Positions 44,384-52,038 of a stretch of 64,000 bases of DNA are shown piece by piece. The DNA lies in contig NZ_FNDT01000007.1 of the NCBI RefSeq assembly GCF_900099735.1, positions 62,001 through 126,000 on the forward strand, in the 5' to 3' direction. The notes under the pieces are model-generated. The model had not been told where the DNA came from and ran no database searches. It saw nothing but the letters and a program-made list of their open reading frames with translations. This stretch comes from Arthrobacter subterraneus. Lineage in GTDB: Bacteria > Actinomycetota > Actinomycetes > Actinomycetales > Micrococcaceae. Both the position numbers and the translations under genes were made by a program. How positions within the stretch are numbered: the first letter of the stretch is position 1; every line of letters starts with the position of its first letter.

Positions 44384-45226
44384 ATGAGAGCCATCTGGAA
44401 GGGCGCAGTAGCGTTTGGGCTGGTCAACGTGCCCGTCAAGGTTTACAGCGCCACGGAGGACCATGACATCAGCCTCCATCAGGTCCATGACAAGGACGGC
44501 GGTCGCATCCGCTACCAGCGTCGTTGCGAGATCTGCGGCGAGATCGTTGAGTACAAGAACATTGACAAGGCGTACGACGACGGCGAGCGCACCGTTGTGC
44601 TCACCAGTGAAGACCTCGCCTCACTCCCGGTGGAAAAGAGCCGCGAGATCGAGGTGGTCGAGTTTGTGCCGAGCGACCAGATCGACCCGATCATGTTCGA
44701 CCGGGCCTACTACCTCGAGCCGGACTCCAAATCCACGAAGGCCTACGTACTGCTCAGGCGTACCCTGGAGGAGACGGACCGGACCGCCATCGTGCAGTTC
44801 TCGCTGCGGCAGAAGTCACGGTTGGCAGCCCTGCGCGTACGCGGTGACGTCCTCATGATCCAGACCCTCCTCTGGCAGGACGAGGTCCGCGAGGCCACCT
44901 TCCCCTCCCTCGACGAGAAGGTGCGGATCTCCGCCAAGGAAAAGGAGATGTCGGCGGCCCTCGTGGAATCGTTCTCCTCCGACTTCGATCCCGAGAACTT
45001 CAAGGATGACTACCAGGAACAGCTGCGGACGCTGATCGAGGCGAAACTCGAAAAGGGCGAGGCCCTGGACACCGAGGAGACGTTCGGCGAAACCGGAGAA
45101 GAGGAGGGCGGAAACGTTCTCGACCTCATGGAAGCCCTCCGTCGCAGCGTGGAGAAGAACCGCGAGAAGAAGGGCGCAGCAGCGCCGAAGAAGGCATCGA
45201 AGGCCACGTCGAAGAAGGGCGCATGA
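44384..45226 (+). CDS. ku: DNA end-binding protein Ku
   Basis: 280 residues. Homodimeric ring that threads onto broken DNA ends and recruits LigD. Starts MRAIWKGAVAFGLVNVPVKV and contains the bridge region and RRCEICGEIVEYKNIDKAYD. The C-terminal tail is Lys/Ala-rich (KKGAAAPKKASKATSKKGA), as in actinobacterial Ku, where it contributes to DNA binding and LigD recruitment. It overlaps the following small gene as ATGA. Confidence 0.97.
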   Translation: MRAIWKGAVAFGLVNVPVKVYSATEDHDISLHQVHDKDGGRIRYQRRCEICGEIVEYKNIDKAYDDGERTVVLTSEDLASLPVEKSREIEVVEFVPSDQIDPIMFDRAYYLEPDSKSTKAYVLLRRTLEETDRTAIVQFSLRQKSRLAALRVRGDVLMIQTLLWQDEVREATFPSLDEKVRISAKEKEMSAALVESFSSDFDPENFKDDYQEQLRTLIEAKLEKGEALDTEETFGETGEEEGGNVLDLMEALRRSVEKNREKKGAAAPKKASKATSKKGA

Positions 45227-45474
45227 TGGGTTTCATCCGGAATGACCGCGGGGAGCAGACGGTCGCGCAACCTCCCAACGCCCCCATCATCGGGTGGGCG
45301 CTGTTGGGCGCCGCGTCCATGATGGCGCTTGAGGAGAAAAACCGGCGGGCTTTGTCAGCAGCCAGCACGGCGTGCCTGATGCTGTGGGCGGCGCTGGAGG
45401 TTACGCGCGGTGAGAGCGGGTTCCGGCGGATGATGGGCAGCCTGACCCTGGGCTGGCTTGCCCGGCGCCGCTGA
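45223..45474 (+). CDS. Small hypothetical protein coupled to ku
   Basis: 83 residues with two weakly hydrophobic stretches (APIIGWALLGAASMMALEE and LSAASTACLMLWAALEV) and an Arg-rich end. I recognise no domain. Its ATG overlaps the ku stop as ATGA, so it is translated with ku. It is followed by a palindromic repeat 10 bp after its stop. Confidence 0.7.
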   Translation: MMGFIRNDRGEQTVAQPPNAPIIGWALLGAASMMALEEKNRRALSAASTACLMLWAALEVTRGESGFRRMMGSLTLGWLARRR

Positions 45475-45483
45475 CCGTTGAGT

Positions 45484-45531
45484 TGTCAGGACACACCCCT
45501 AATGCGTCGTCATTCACGGCGTGTCCTGCCA
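45484..45531. repeat. REP-like palindrome, copy A
   Basis: Imperfect inverted repeat: TGTCAGGACACACC (45484-45497) with GGCGTGTCCTGCCA (45518-45531). Twelve of 14 positions pair. It lies 10 bp after the stop of the + strand ku operon and 10 bp after the stop of the minus-strand channel gene, so it may act as a bidirectional 3' end. A second copy in the same orientation is at 46401-46448. Confidence 0.8.
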
Positions 45532-45541
45532 AACCAACGGT

Positions 45542-46369
45542 TCAGTTCGCCTTTTCCCGTTCGCGCTCCACAAGCTTGCGGTCCCGGACCAGCCGGAGCG
45601 CGGTGACCAGCAGTATCCCGCCGAGGATGTTGAACACCACGGTGTAGCCGAACCAGCCCAGCCAGTCGGAGTAGCTGATGGGGGCGCCGGACTGGATGGC
45701 GCCGAAGATGAGCAGCGAATCCAGGATCGAGTGGAACAGCTGCAGCCCGGAAAGCACAAAACCCCCGACGACGGCGGCAGCCAGCTTTCCGCTCATTGCC
45801 TCCGTACCGTGCTGCATCCGGGTCATCAGGGTGATGGTGCTGCCCCCGAGGAGCGCGAGGCAAACGGTCTGCCAGCTGAATCCTGCACCGACGTAATGCT
45901 CAGCAGCACCGGCGACCGTTTCCGCCCACTGTGGGAACGCCGTCATCGCGATCAGCATGAAGATCCAGCCGCCGGCCAGGTTCGCTACGAGGGTTCCGCC
46001 CCACAGTTTGCCGAGCTGGGCCAGACTTGCCTGCTTCGCGGTCACCGCAGCGATCGGAACGAGGAATCCTTCGGTGAAGAGTTCGCTCTTGGCAAGCAGC
46101 AGCGCTATGAGGCCGGCGCCGAACGCCAGTCCCGCCAGCAGGTGATTATCGGTCTGGTGGAGCACCGCAAGATAAGCAATCACACCGATGCCTATCTCGA
46201 TGCCTCCGAAAAAGCCGGTGATCAGAACGTCCGGGAAGGTGCGGTGCAGGCGTTGGGCACCCTCATCCACCGTCCGGTCAAACGACTCCTCGATCTCTTC
46301 CTCGACAGGCCCGGCATTGTCGCCCAGTTCCCGCCGCCGCGCATCATCGTCCTTGGTGTGATCACTCAA
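45542..46369 (-). CDS. Formate/nitrite transporter (FNT) family channel
   Basis: 275 residues with six membrane segments and a hydrophilic acidic N-terminus (DHTKDDDARRRELGD). FNT features include LITGFFGGIEIGIGVIAYL, the KSELFTEGFLVPIAAV loop region and NLAGGWIFML. Nearest to YfdC-type members, so the substrate may not be formate. A GTG at 46411 would start inside the palindromic repeat copy B; I prefer the TTG at 46369 (LSDHTKDDD), outside the repeat. Start remains uncertain. The gene is bracketed by the two repeat copies. Confidence 0.85.
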   Translation of the reverse strand: MSDHTKDDDARRRELGDNAGPVEEEIEESFDRTVDEGAQRLHRTFPDVLITGFFGGIEIGIGVIAYLAVLHQTDNHLLAGLAFGAGLIALLLAKSELFTEGFLVPIAAVTAKQASLAQLGKLWGGTLVANLAGGWIFMLIAMTAFPQWAETVAGAAEHYVGAGFSWQTVCLALLGGSTITLMTRMQHGTEAMSGKLAAAVVGGFVLSGLQLFHSILDSLLIFGAIQSGAPISYSDWLGWFGYTVVFNILGGILLVTALRLVRDRKLVEREREKAN

Positions 46370-46400
46370 GCGTTTGCCTGCCTCAATTTGAACCGTGAGT

Positions 46401-46448
46401 TGGCAGGACACACCCCTTATGCGTGAGGCAAAGCGGCGTGTCCTGCCA
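46401..46448. repeat. REP-like palindrome, copy B
   Basis: TGGCAGGACACACC (46401-46414) pairs with GGCGTGTCCTGCCA (46435-46448) at 13 of 14 positions. It shares a ~20-base block with copy A (AGGACACACCCC and ATGCGT) 917 bp away in the same orientation. It lies 8 bp after the stop of the FMN reductase gene and just upstream of the channel gene. Confidence 0.8.
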
Positions 46449-46456
46449 AATGGATG

Positions 46457-47065
46457 TTAGGGCGCCGGGTAGGGGGCCGACTTCAGCGACTGGGCCAGGT
46501 GCACCGCATTGGCGGTCATGGAGGAAATGGTCGAGGCAACCGGATCAGGAATCTGGTCCAGGTCCTTGAAGTCGACGGTCTGCATCGCCTCGCCCACCCA
46601 GTACACGCCGCCCTGCGCCGGCACGGTGAAGCCGATGTCGTTCAGGCCCTGGTGCATTTCCGCGGTCACGTGGTGCGCGCCGTCCTCATTTCCAACGACG
46701 GCGGTGAGAGCCACCTTGTTGTACATGATGGGCCGGCCCTCGTCATCCGTGGAGGACAGGTCCGCGTCCAGCCGCTCGAATACGCGCTGCCCGAGGCTGC
46801 TCATGTGTCCCACCCAGATGGGGGCAGCCAGCAGCAAGATGTCCGCCTCAAGAATCCGCCGGCGGAGTTCCGGCCATTCATCGCCGTTGCCCATGTCCAC
46901 CTCAACGCCCGGGGCGACGTTGTGGTCCACTACCCGGGCAGACGACGTCTCGACGCCCTGCTCCTCAAGCCGGCCAAGAATGCGGTTGGCCATCAGATCG
47001 CTGCTGGACTCGGCCGGTGACGGTGTCAAAGTACAAATGAGCGCGAATGCCTTCAGGTTTGCCAT
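46457..47065 (-). CDS. NAD(P)H-dependent FMN reductase / flavodoxin-fold protein
   Basis: 202 residues. Flavodoxin-like fold: LKAFALICTLTPSPAESSSDLMANRIL (FMN phosphate loop region), DILLLAAPIWVGHMSSLGQRVFERLDA, and VALTAVVGNEDGAHHVTAEM. Reduces FMN or quinones using NAD(P)H; the substrate is not fixed by sequence. The ATG at 47065 (MANLKAFA) has GAAAGGAAACC upstream. Confidence 0.88.
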   Translation of the reverse strand: MANLKAFALICTLTPSPAESSSDLMANRILGRLEEQGVETSSARVVDHNVAPGVEVDMGNGDEWPELRRRILEADILLLAAPIWVGHMSSLGQRVFERLDADLSSTDDEGRPIMYNKVALTAVVGNEDGAHHVTAEMHQGLNDIGFTVPAQGGVYWVGEAMQTVDFKDLDQIPDPVASTISSMTANAVHLAQSLKSAPYPAP

Positions 47066-47269
47066 GGTTTCCTTTCGCTGTCTGTCTACGATCTTCGTCA
47101 CCGTTGGGTCCCTGGACGGGACTTACTGGCGGTACCCCAGACCAGAGGGTGGTGCTCCGTGTGGAACTGTCCGGGTTTGTCAGGCTACTTACTGTCCGGC
47201 TGAATATCCATCAATTTCGGCGTTTGCAGGTTCTGTCCGGGAATGCCCTAAACTGGCTGGGAACTATTC
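47066..47269. other. Intergenic region with tRNA promoter
   Basis: 204 bp between the FMN reductase start and tRNA-Val. TAAACT (47249-47254) lies 15 bases upstream of the tRNA and is a good -10 candidate. Nothing else recognised. Confidence 0.5.
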
Positions 47270-47343
47270 GCCTGTGTAGCTCAGTCTGGTAGAGCATCCG
47301 CTTCACACGCGGAAGGCCCGGGGATCGAGGCCCCGCGCAGGCA
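47270..47343 (+). tRNA. tRNA-Val (anticodon CAC)
   Basis: 74-base cloverleaf. The 7-bp acceptor pairs GCCTGTG with CGCAGGC (one G-U), the D arm has TAGCTCAGTCTGGTAGAGC, the anticodon loop is CTTCACACG with CAC, and the T arm is GGGGATCGAGGCCCC. CCA is not encoded. A terminator follows. Confidence 0.97.
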
Positions 47344-47354
47344 CTGTTTGAAAG

Positions 47355-47386
47355 CCCGTCCCGCCGCACGGTGGGGCGGGTTTTTT
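47355..47386 (+). terminator. Terminator after tRNA-Val
   Basis: 11-bp GC-rich stem with two G-U pairs (47355-47365 with 47370-47380), 4-base loop, followed by TTTTTT. Confidence 0.9.
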
Positions 47387-47424
47387 CGTGCCTGGAAGAT
47401 TTCGCTCCTAGCGAACAAAAACCG

Positions 47425-47451
47425 TTAGCACTCTATGTCGCCGAGTGCTAA
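47425..47451. promoter_or_regulatory. CIRCE element (HrcA operator)
   Basis: Perfect TTAGCACTC-N9-GAGTGCTAA upstream of hsp20. This is the exact consensus of the HrcA-binding CIRCE operator. Confidence 0.95.
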
Positions 47452-47461
47452 TCTATCTTCG

Positions 47462-47484
47462 GGTTGAGCACAGGTGACTCAACC
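47462..47484. promoter_or_regulatory. HAIR-like element (HspR operator)
   Basis: GGTTGAG (47462-47468) and CTCAACC (47478-47484) form a perfect 7-bp inverted repeat and differ little from the HAIR consensus CTTGAGT-N7-ACTCAAG. It lies 10 bp downstream of CIRCE and 36 bp before the start codon. Confidence 0.75.
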
Positions 47485-47520
47485 TTGAGAGACCAATAAA
47501 TCCACAGGGAGTGAACCATC

Positions 47521-47961
47521 ATGGCTATGAAATTCGACCCATTCCGTGAACTGGACCGTGTGGCCGGCGCACTTCTGGATACCCGCCAGGGTCTGCGCCT
47601 GATGCCTATTGACCTTTACCGTGAGGGGGACCACTACATCCTGAGCGCAGACCTTCCCGGCATTGACCCGGGATCCGTCGACATCGACGTTGACGGCCAG
47701 CTGCTCACTATCCGCGCGGAGCGAACGCTGCGCAACGCGGAGGGTGTTAAGTGGCTCACCCGGGAGCGCGAGAGCGGCTCCTTCCTCCGACAACTGAACC
47801 TCGGCCAGGGCATCGACGTCGACGCAATCTCCGCACGGTATGAAAACGGCGTCCTGAGCGTCACCATCCCGGTAAGCGAGCGGGCTAAGCCGCGCAAGAT
47901 CGAGATCATGTCCGGCGAGGACGCACAGGCCGTCCGGGGCGACAAGGCCGTGGAAGCCTAA
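47521..47961 (+). CDS. Small heat shock protein Hsp20
   Basis: 146-residue alpha-crystallin-domain chaperone that holds unfolding proteins. The domain runs from about residue 35 (MPIDLYREGDHYILSADLPGID) to ENGVLSVTIPVSE, which contains the GVLxVxxP signature, followed by a short tail. Upstream are CIRCE and a HAIR-like site, indicating control by both HrcA and HspR. AGGGAG precedes the ATG and a strong terminator follows. Confidence 0.95.
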   Translation: MAMKFDPFRELDRVAGALLDTRQGLRLMPIDLYREGDHYILSADLPGIDPGSVDIDVDGQLLTIRAERTLRNAEGVKWLTRERESGSFLRQLNLGQGIDVDAISARYENGVLSVTIPVSERAKPRKIEIMSGEDAQAVRGDKAVEA

Positions 47962-47992
47962 ATCTTCCATCCCTTGGGTCGTCAAGAAGAAC

Positions 47993-48022
47993 GACGGCGG
48001 CGGGCTGCGGCCCGCCGCCGTC
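47993..48022. terminator. Terminator between hsp20 and DUF4383 gene
   Basis: Perfect 13-bp GC stem (47993-48005 with 48010-48022) with a TGCG loop, between convergent genes. The T-run is weak on the + strand. Confidence 0.75.
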
Positions 48023-48040
48023 GCTCCGTTTCTACGCCGG

Positions 48041-48502
48041 TTACCGACCGCGTGCGGTTCGGTGCTTGTCCTTCAGTGCGAATGCCAGCCCAATCATCCC
48101 GAGGGCAAGGACCAGGTGAAGCAGGTCGTCCGCCAGGTTGAGCGGCACGAAGTTGGCCGAGGACTCCTCCGGTACAACGAGGCCGTAGACAAACAGGACG
48201 GCGTAGATGATCCCGCCCCACAACAGGAAGTTGTAGGCGCCCGCAGCTGTTTTCGCCATGGTCACACCAGCTACACCGAACAGCAGGTGCACGATGTTGT
48301 GCAGTATGGAGACCTGGAAGATACCGAGTAGGTGCGCGTGCGACTCGGGGCCCGCGAAGGACAGCTCGCCGAAGTCGGTGGTCACGCCGGGTATGAAACC
48401 CAGGACGCCCACCAACAGGAAGACGGCCCCGACGGCGAGTGCAGCCTTCTGGCTGTTGGTGCGGCTGGCGACACCTCGACCCGGTGAATGTGTTGATGCC
48501 AT
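48041..48502 (-). CDS. DUF4383 membrane protein
   Basis: 153 residues, four membrane segments: AALAVGAVFLLVGVLGFIPG, FQVSILHNIVHLLFGVAGV, FLLWGGIIYAVLFVYGLVV and LLHLVLALGMIGLAFAL. The HNIVHLLFG and DDLLHLVLALGMI motifs are typical of DUF4383, a common actinobacterial membrane family of unknown function. The ATG at 48502 (MASTHSPGRG) is preferred to 48520. Confidence 0.88.
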   Translation of the reverse strand: MASTHSPGRGVASRTNSQKAALAVGAVFLLVGVLGFIPGVTTDFGELSFAGPESHAHLLGIFQVSILHNIVHLLFGVAGVTMAKTAAGAYNFLLWGGIIYAVLFVYGLVVPEESSANFVPLNLADDLLHLVLALGMIGLAFALKDKHRTARGR

Positions 48503-48773
48503 TGCACTATCCCCTTTCAATGCCGGCCGGCGGGGCGTCGGCTGGGTGAATTACGACTGGTAGGACCACCTGCCCGCCACTGGTGATGCCAGAGTGACAC
48601 ATGTGAGCGGCAATAGAAAGCAAGCTTAGTTAACTTTTGGATAACCCTTTTACCTCTTCGACAGCAATGGATCAGCGCCATGAAGCGTGAAGCGTGCATT
48701 CAGGAGGCATTCATTAAACTTTCAGGAAAGCGGAATACTGTGGCGTCAGTCACACTACAGAAAGGCTTTCTCC
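48503..48773. other. Divergent intergenic region
   Basis: 271 bp between the DUF4383 gene and the small gene at 48774. It is AT-richer than its surroundings and must hold both promoters. No RNA gene, repeat or operator stood out. Confidence 0.4.
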
Positions 48774-48977
48774 ATGACCTCCCAACAATCCGCCCTCACT
48801 GACTTCTCAGCCCTGGAGCGCGGCCAGCAGATTACCCTGCGCCACCACACCGGCAACCAGTTCTCCGGGGTCCTGGAGGACCGGGCCGATGATGCCTCGG
48901 TGGTATGGATTCGTCTCGACGACGGCGCGGGCCGCCGCCTCTTCCACCATGAGGACGGCTACGTGGTCGGCGGCTGA
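48774..48977 (+). CDS. Small hypothetical protein
   Basis: 67 residues, beta-rich (GQQITLRHHTGNQFSGVLED, ASVVWIRLDDGAGRRLFHHEDGYVV), possibly a small SH3- or Sm-like barrel. Family not recognised. The ATG at 48774 follows AAAGG at 8 bases. Its stop abuts the stop of the convergent glycosyltransferase gene with no gap. Confidence 0.65.
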   Translation: MTSQQSALTDFSALERGQQITLRHHTGNQFSGVLEDRADDASVVWIRLDDGAGRRLFHHEDGYVVGG

Positions 48978-49670
48978 TTACGCTATGCGGCCGGGAAGCT
49001 GGGCCAGATAGGTAGCGAAACCCCCGAGCGTCCGTCCATCAGAACGCGCGGAAGTAACAGCCCGGATGGTGTCGACGGCAATCCAGGAGTACCCAGCCGT
49101 CTTCACGCGGTGGACCAGTCGTGTGTCCTCATGCACCCGCAGCGGCGGGAACCCCCCTGCGGCCAGGAGCGCTTCGCCAGCCACCCCGAGGTTTGCGCCG
49201 TGGACCTGCCGGTGGTGCTCGCCCAGCGTATTCCGCTCGGCCCAGGCCTTCCTGAGCCAGGGGTCGAGTCCGGGCCCCGGCTCAACCGTTCCGAGCACCA
49301 GGCTGTAGCCGCATGAAGCGAGCCGATACTGCTCAGTCAACCAGTTTGCCGGAACGGTGGTGTCAGCGTCAGTGTTTGCCACCCAGAATCCTGCCGGATC
49401 ACCGGATCCGATCGACGCTGTCACGCCGGCCTGCCGGGCACGACCAACCGACCTGTGCTCGGTCTGCACAACCTTCACGCCCGCCCATTCGGCGGCCACC
49501 TGCGCCGAAGCATCCCGGCAGTCGTCGAGAACGACAGTCACATCCACCTGCACAGCCGGGTGCAGGTTCCGGAAAGCGTCAGCGGCTCGAAAGACAGCCC
49601 GGAGGCAGTCGGGCAGAAGAGCTTCCTCGTCCCTCACCGGAATAATGACGGCCATTCGTTCCGGGATCAC
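48978..49670 (-). CDS. Family 2 glycosyltransferase
   Basis: 230 residues. GT-A fold: MAVIIPVRDEEALLPDCLRAV at the N-terminus, WVANTDADTTVPANWL with the DxD-like DAD, and GGFPPLRVHEDTRLVHRVKTAGY with the acceptor-side ED. No membrane segment, so cytosolic or peripheral. The GTG at 49670 overlaps the stop of the upstream gene as GTGA. Last gene of a four-gene operon; sugar donor and acceptor are unknown. Confidence 0.9.
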   Translation of the reverse strand: MIPERMAVIIPVRDEEALLPDCLRAVFRAADAFRNLHPAVQVDVTVVLDDCRDASAQVAAEWAGVKVVQTEHRSVGRARQAGVTASIGSGDPAGFWVANTDADTTVPANWLTEQYRLASCGYSLVLGTVEPGPGLDPWLRKAWAERNTLGEHHRQVHGANLGVAGEALLAAGGFPPLRVHEDTRLVHRVKTAGYSWIAVDTIRAVTSARSDGRTLGGFATYLAQLPGRIA

Positions 49671-51022
49671 AGCAGTCCGCTTCCCCGGGCTACCGAAACA
49701 GCCCCCGGGTGGGTCAGGATATCGATACGGAAGTCCTCCTCCTGGTGCTCTGCGAACAACTTGAGCCCGCGGCAGGCACGGAATGCCTCGTGCACGGCGT
49801 CGCCATTCAACGGCCACCCGTCAACGGGATGCCGCCAGTGGCATAACATCACCACCCCGTCCCGCCCAAGGGAGCCAAGACAGCGGCTGATGACCTCTTC
49901 CAGCTGGGCCGCGCTCAGGTAGTAACCGGTCTCGGACAGGACGATCAGGTCGAAAATTCCCTCCGGCCATTCCTCGGGGATGCGCATGACCCGTGCTTCG
50001 GCACCCTTATAGCCGGCCAGCCGGTTCGCGGCCTGCCCCACCGCGCTCGGGCTGACATCCACTGCCACCAGGGAATCGCACCGCGCAGCCAGCTCGGCGG
50101 AGAGCACACCCACTGAACACCCGAGTTCCAACCCGTGGGAATACCGTTCCCGTGGCAGGAGGGCCAGGGATACCGCCCGTTTGCGGCGCTCATAGAAACG
50201 GTCCTCATACCCCCAGGGGTCCTTGCACCCGGCGTGCAGACGCTCGAAGGCACTCAGAGGCGGAGTGACGGCGAAGGCCTCGAATGGCCGTGCGAAATGC
50301 TCAATGATTGCAGGGCCGAGGAGGACTTCGTCTCCCGGTTCTTCCGACAGCGGTTCGATCTGCGTGACATGCATCCTCTGGGCCGCCGTCTTCAGTTCCA
50401 GCTCCGCCTCAGTAAGCGGCAGAATTCTCATCGTGTCCCACGGAACACTGGACGACGACGGCTCTGCCCAATGCCAGAGCCACACCGGATATTCAAGAAG
50501 CGCCATCCCATGTTCTTCAGCCACTGATCGGGCGGCATCCCCCGCCGCATCGTGGTCGGGATGCCCATCGCGATGCCACGGCGCCACGAGCAACGTGCGT
50601 TCAGACGGTTGCGGACCAAGCAGTGTCTGCAGTGCCCTGGCAACCGGCAACGCGGTCACTGCTCCGTCAGGAAGATCGAGGAAGTGGACACGGGAGTCCG
50701 CGGCGAGAAGCTGTACCGCCTCGCGCAGCTCGGACTTTCTCCGGCGCGCAAGCACATCCCGGGAGTGCGTCGTCGAAGCGGGGTGAGAGGCTTCGCCGGC
50801 CGTCGCCACCACTATGTCAACCGAAAGGTGGAAATCGTTCTTCAGACGGGTGAGCAAGCCGCCGGCCGCGAGGGTTTCATCATCCGGGTGGGCTGAGAGC
50901 AGGATCAAACGTTCCGGTGGCCTGCCGTCGAAGAACGATTCGAGATCCAGCGGACGGTTGGCGCGCCACTCGGAGCGCCACAGCCGCTCCGGCGTGCTGT
51001 CATCCTGATGCGTGAACGTCAC
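49667..51022 (-). CDS. PIG-L deacetylase fused to SAM methyltransferase
   Basis: 451 residues in two domains. The N-terminal half (residues ~35-230) is a PIG-L/LmbE deacetylase: LSAHPDDETLAAGGLL gives the HPDDE metal site and PWHRDGHPDHDAAG the second His set. The C-terminal half (~285-450) is a class I methyltransferase with motif I LELGCSVGVLSAELAARC and FDLIVLSETGYYLS, like NodS. Deacetylation of an N-acetyl sugar followed by methylation of the free amine would be logical. Overlaps by 4 bases with its neighbours on both sides. Confidence 0.93.
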   Translation of the reverse strand: MTFTHQDDSTPERLWRSEWRANRPLDLESFFDGRPPERLILLSAHPDDETLAAGGLLTRLKNDFHLSVDIVVATAGEASHPASTTHSRDVLARRRKSELREAVQLLAADSRVHFLDLPDGAVTALPVARALQTLLGPQPSERTLLVAPWHRDGHPDHDAAGDAARSVAEEHGMALLEYPVWLWHWAEPSSSSVPWDTMRILPLTEAELELKTAAQRMHVTQIEPLSEEPGDEVLLGPAIIEHFARPFEAFAVTPPLSAFERLHAGCKDPWGYEDRFYERRKRAVSLALLPRERYSHGLELGCSVGVLSAELAARCDSLVAVDVSPSAVGQAANRLAGYKGAEARVMRIPEEWPEGIFDLIVLSETGYYLSAAQLEEVISRCLGSLGRDGVVMLCHWRHPVDGWPLNGDAVHEAFRACRGLKLFAEHQEEDFRIDILTHPGAVSVARGSGLL

Positions 51023-52038
51023 CAGGGCACCGGATCCAGGGAGAGTACCGCAGCACCAAGGGACGCGGAATCGCGTTCGGCGTGATGCTGGCGGATATAG
51101 ACCTGCAGATCAGCAACCCGCCTGGCGTGCTCCTCCTCGTGAACCAGCGGTCCCGGCCCCATTGCATGCGCGGCAACGGACAGGATCTCCTCAGCGGACT
51201 GCACCACAACTGAACGGACGCGTGCTGCCAACCGGGCGCCTTCCTTCCCCTTGGCCTCGCCGTTATCCACCGCCTGCGCGGCATCCTTCAGGACAGCTGC
51301 CGCCCGGTGCAGTGCCACGTCGATCGCGCCCAGGTGCATCAGTCCGATCTGATCCGGCTCCCGCTCGCGCGCAGTTTCCATCACCCGCCTCGCCAGACCT
51401 ACGGCGCCTCCGTACCAGCAGGCCGCAACACCCATGCCGCCCCACGCGAAACCGTCCCGTGCCAGGTACCAGTTCTCATCCCCCACCGGTTCGGCCGGCA
51501 CCCGCAATAGATCCAGCGGGCCGCTGTCCACCGCGGCCAGGCCCCTGCTCACCCAGGTACCGGCGACCGGCCGCACACTGTCACGGCTGAGATCCACCGC
51601 AAACGCCCGCCGTCCACCGGTCGGAACGTGGGCAGTGATGAGTGCCCGGTCCAGCCGTGTCCCGAGCGAGCACCATGGTTTGCGACCACTGAGAACCCAG
51701 CCTCCGTCGTCGTACTCTGCCTGCAGGCGCGTACCGGGGCTCTCAGCCGCGAAAACTCCCCAGGTGCCTTCGGGGTCCGGCACCCGGGCTTCGGCAAGGA
51801 TCGCCAGTGCGTCGAGGTGGGGCTCTATGACGCGCGCTACGGTGAGGTCCGCCGCCGCCAGGGTGGCCAGGCATTCCCATAGCGCCAGGGTTGACCCGGA
51901 TCCCGGCCGTGGAGCGAACAAACCTACGCGCCCGGCGAGGACCAGCGCATCAGCCGGTGATCCACCCGAAGCGTGCGCTTCCCGGTACAGTCCGTCCAGA
52001 TCCAACGCGTCTGCCGCACCCAGAAAAACCCCTGTCAT
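51019..52038 (-). CDS. Acyl-CoA dehydrogenase-like flavoprotein
   Basis: 339 residues, short for the family (~380). Middle domain has WGVFAAESPGTRLQAEYDDGGWVLSGRKPWCSLG, and the C-terminal helical domain has WGGMGVAACWYGGAVGLARRV. The catalytic base expected near the C-terminal helix bundle is not obvious, so it may act on a non-CoA substrate or lack activity. Operon context with a deacetylase/methyltransferase and a glycosyltransferase suggests a role in a small-molecule pathway instead of fatty-acid oxidation. Confidence 0.85.
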   Translation of the reverse strand: MTGVFLGAADALDLDGLYREAHASGGSPADALVLAGRVGLFAPRPGSGSTLALWECLATLAAADLTVARVIEPHLDALAILAEARVPDPEGTWGVFAAESPGTRLQAEYDDGGWVLSGRKPWCSLGTRLDRALITAHVPTGGRRAFAVDLSRDSVRPVAGTWVSRGLAAVDSGPLDLLRVPAEPVGDENWYLARDGFAWGGMGVAACWYGGAVGLARRVMETAREREPDQIGLMHLGAIDVALHRAAAVLKDAAQAVDNGEAKGKEGARLAARVRSVVVQSAEEILSVAAHAMGPGPLVHEEEHARRVADLQVYIRQHHAERDSASLGAAVLSLDPVPW

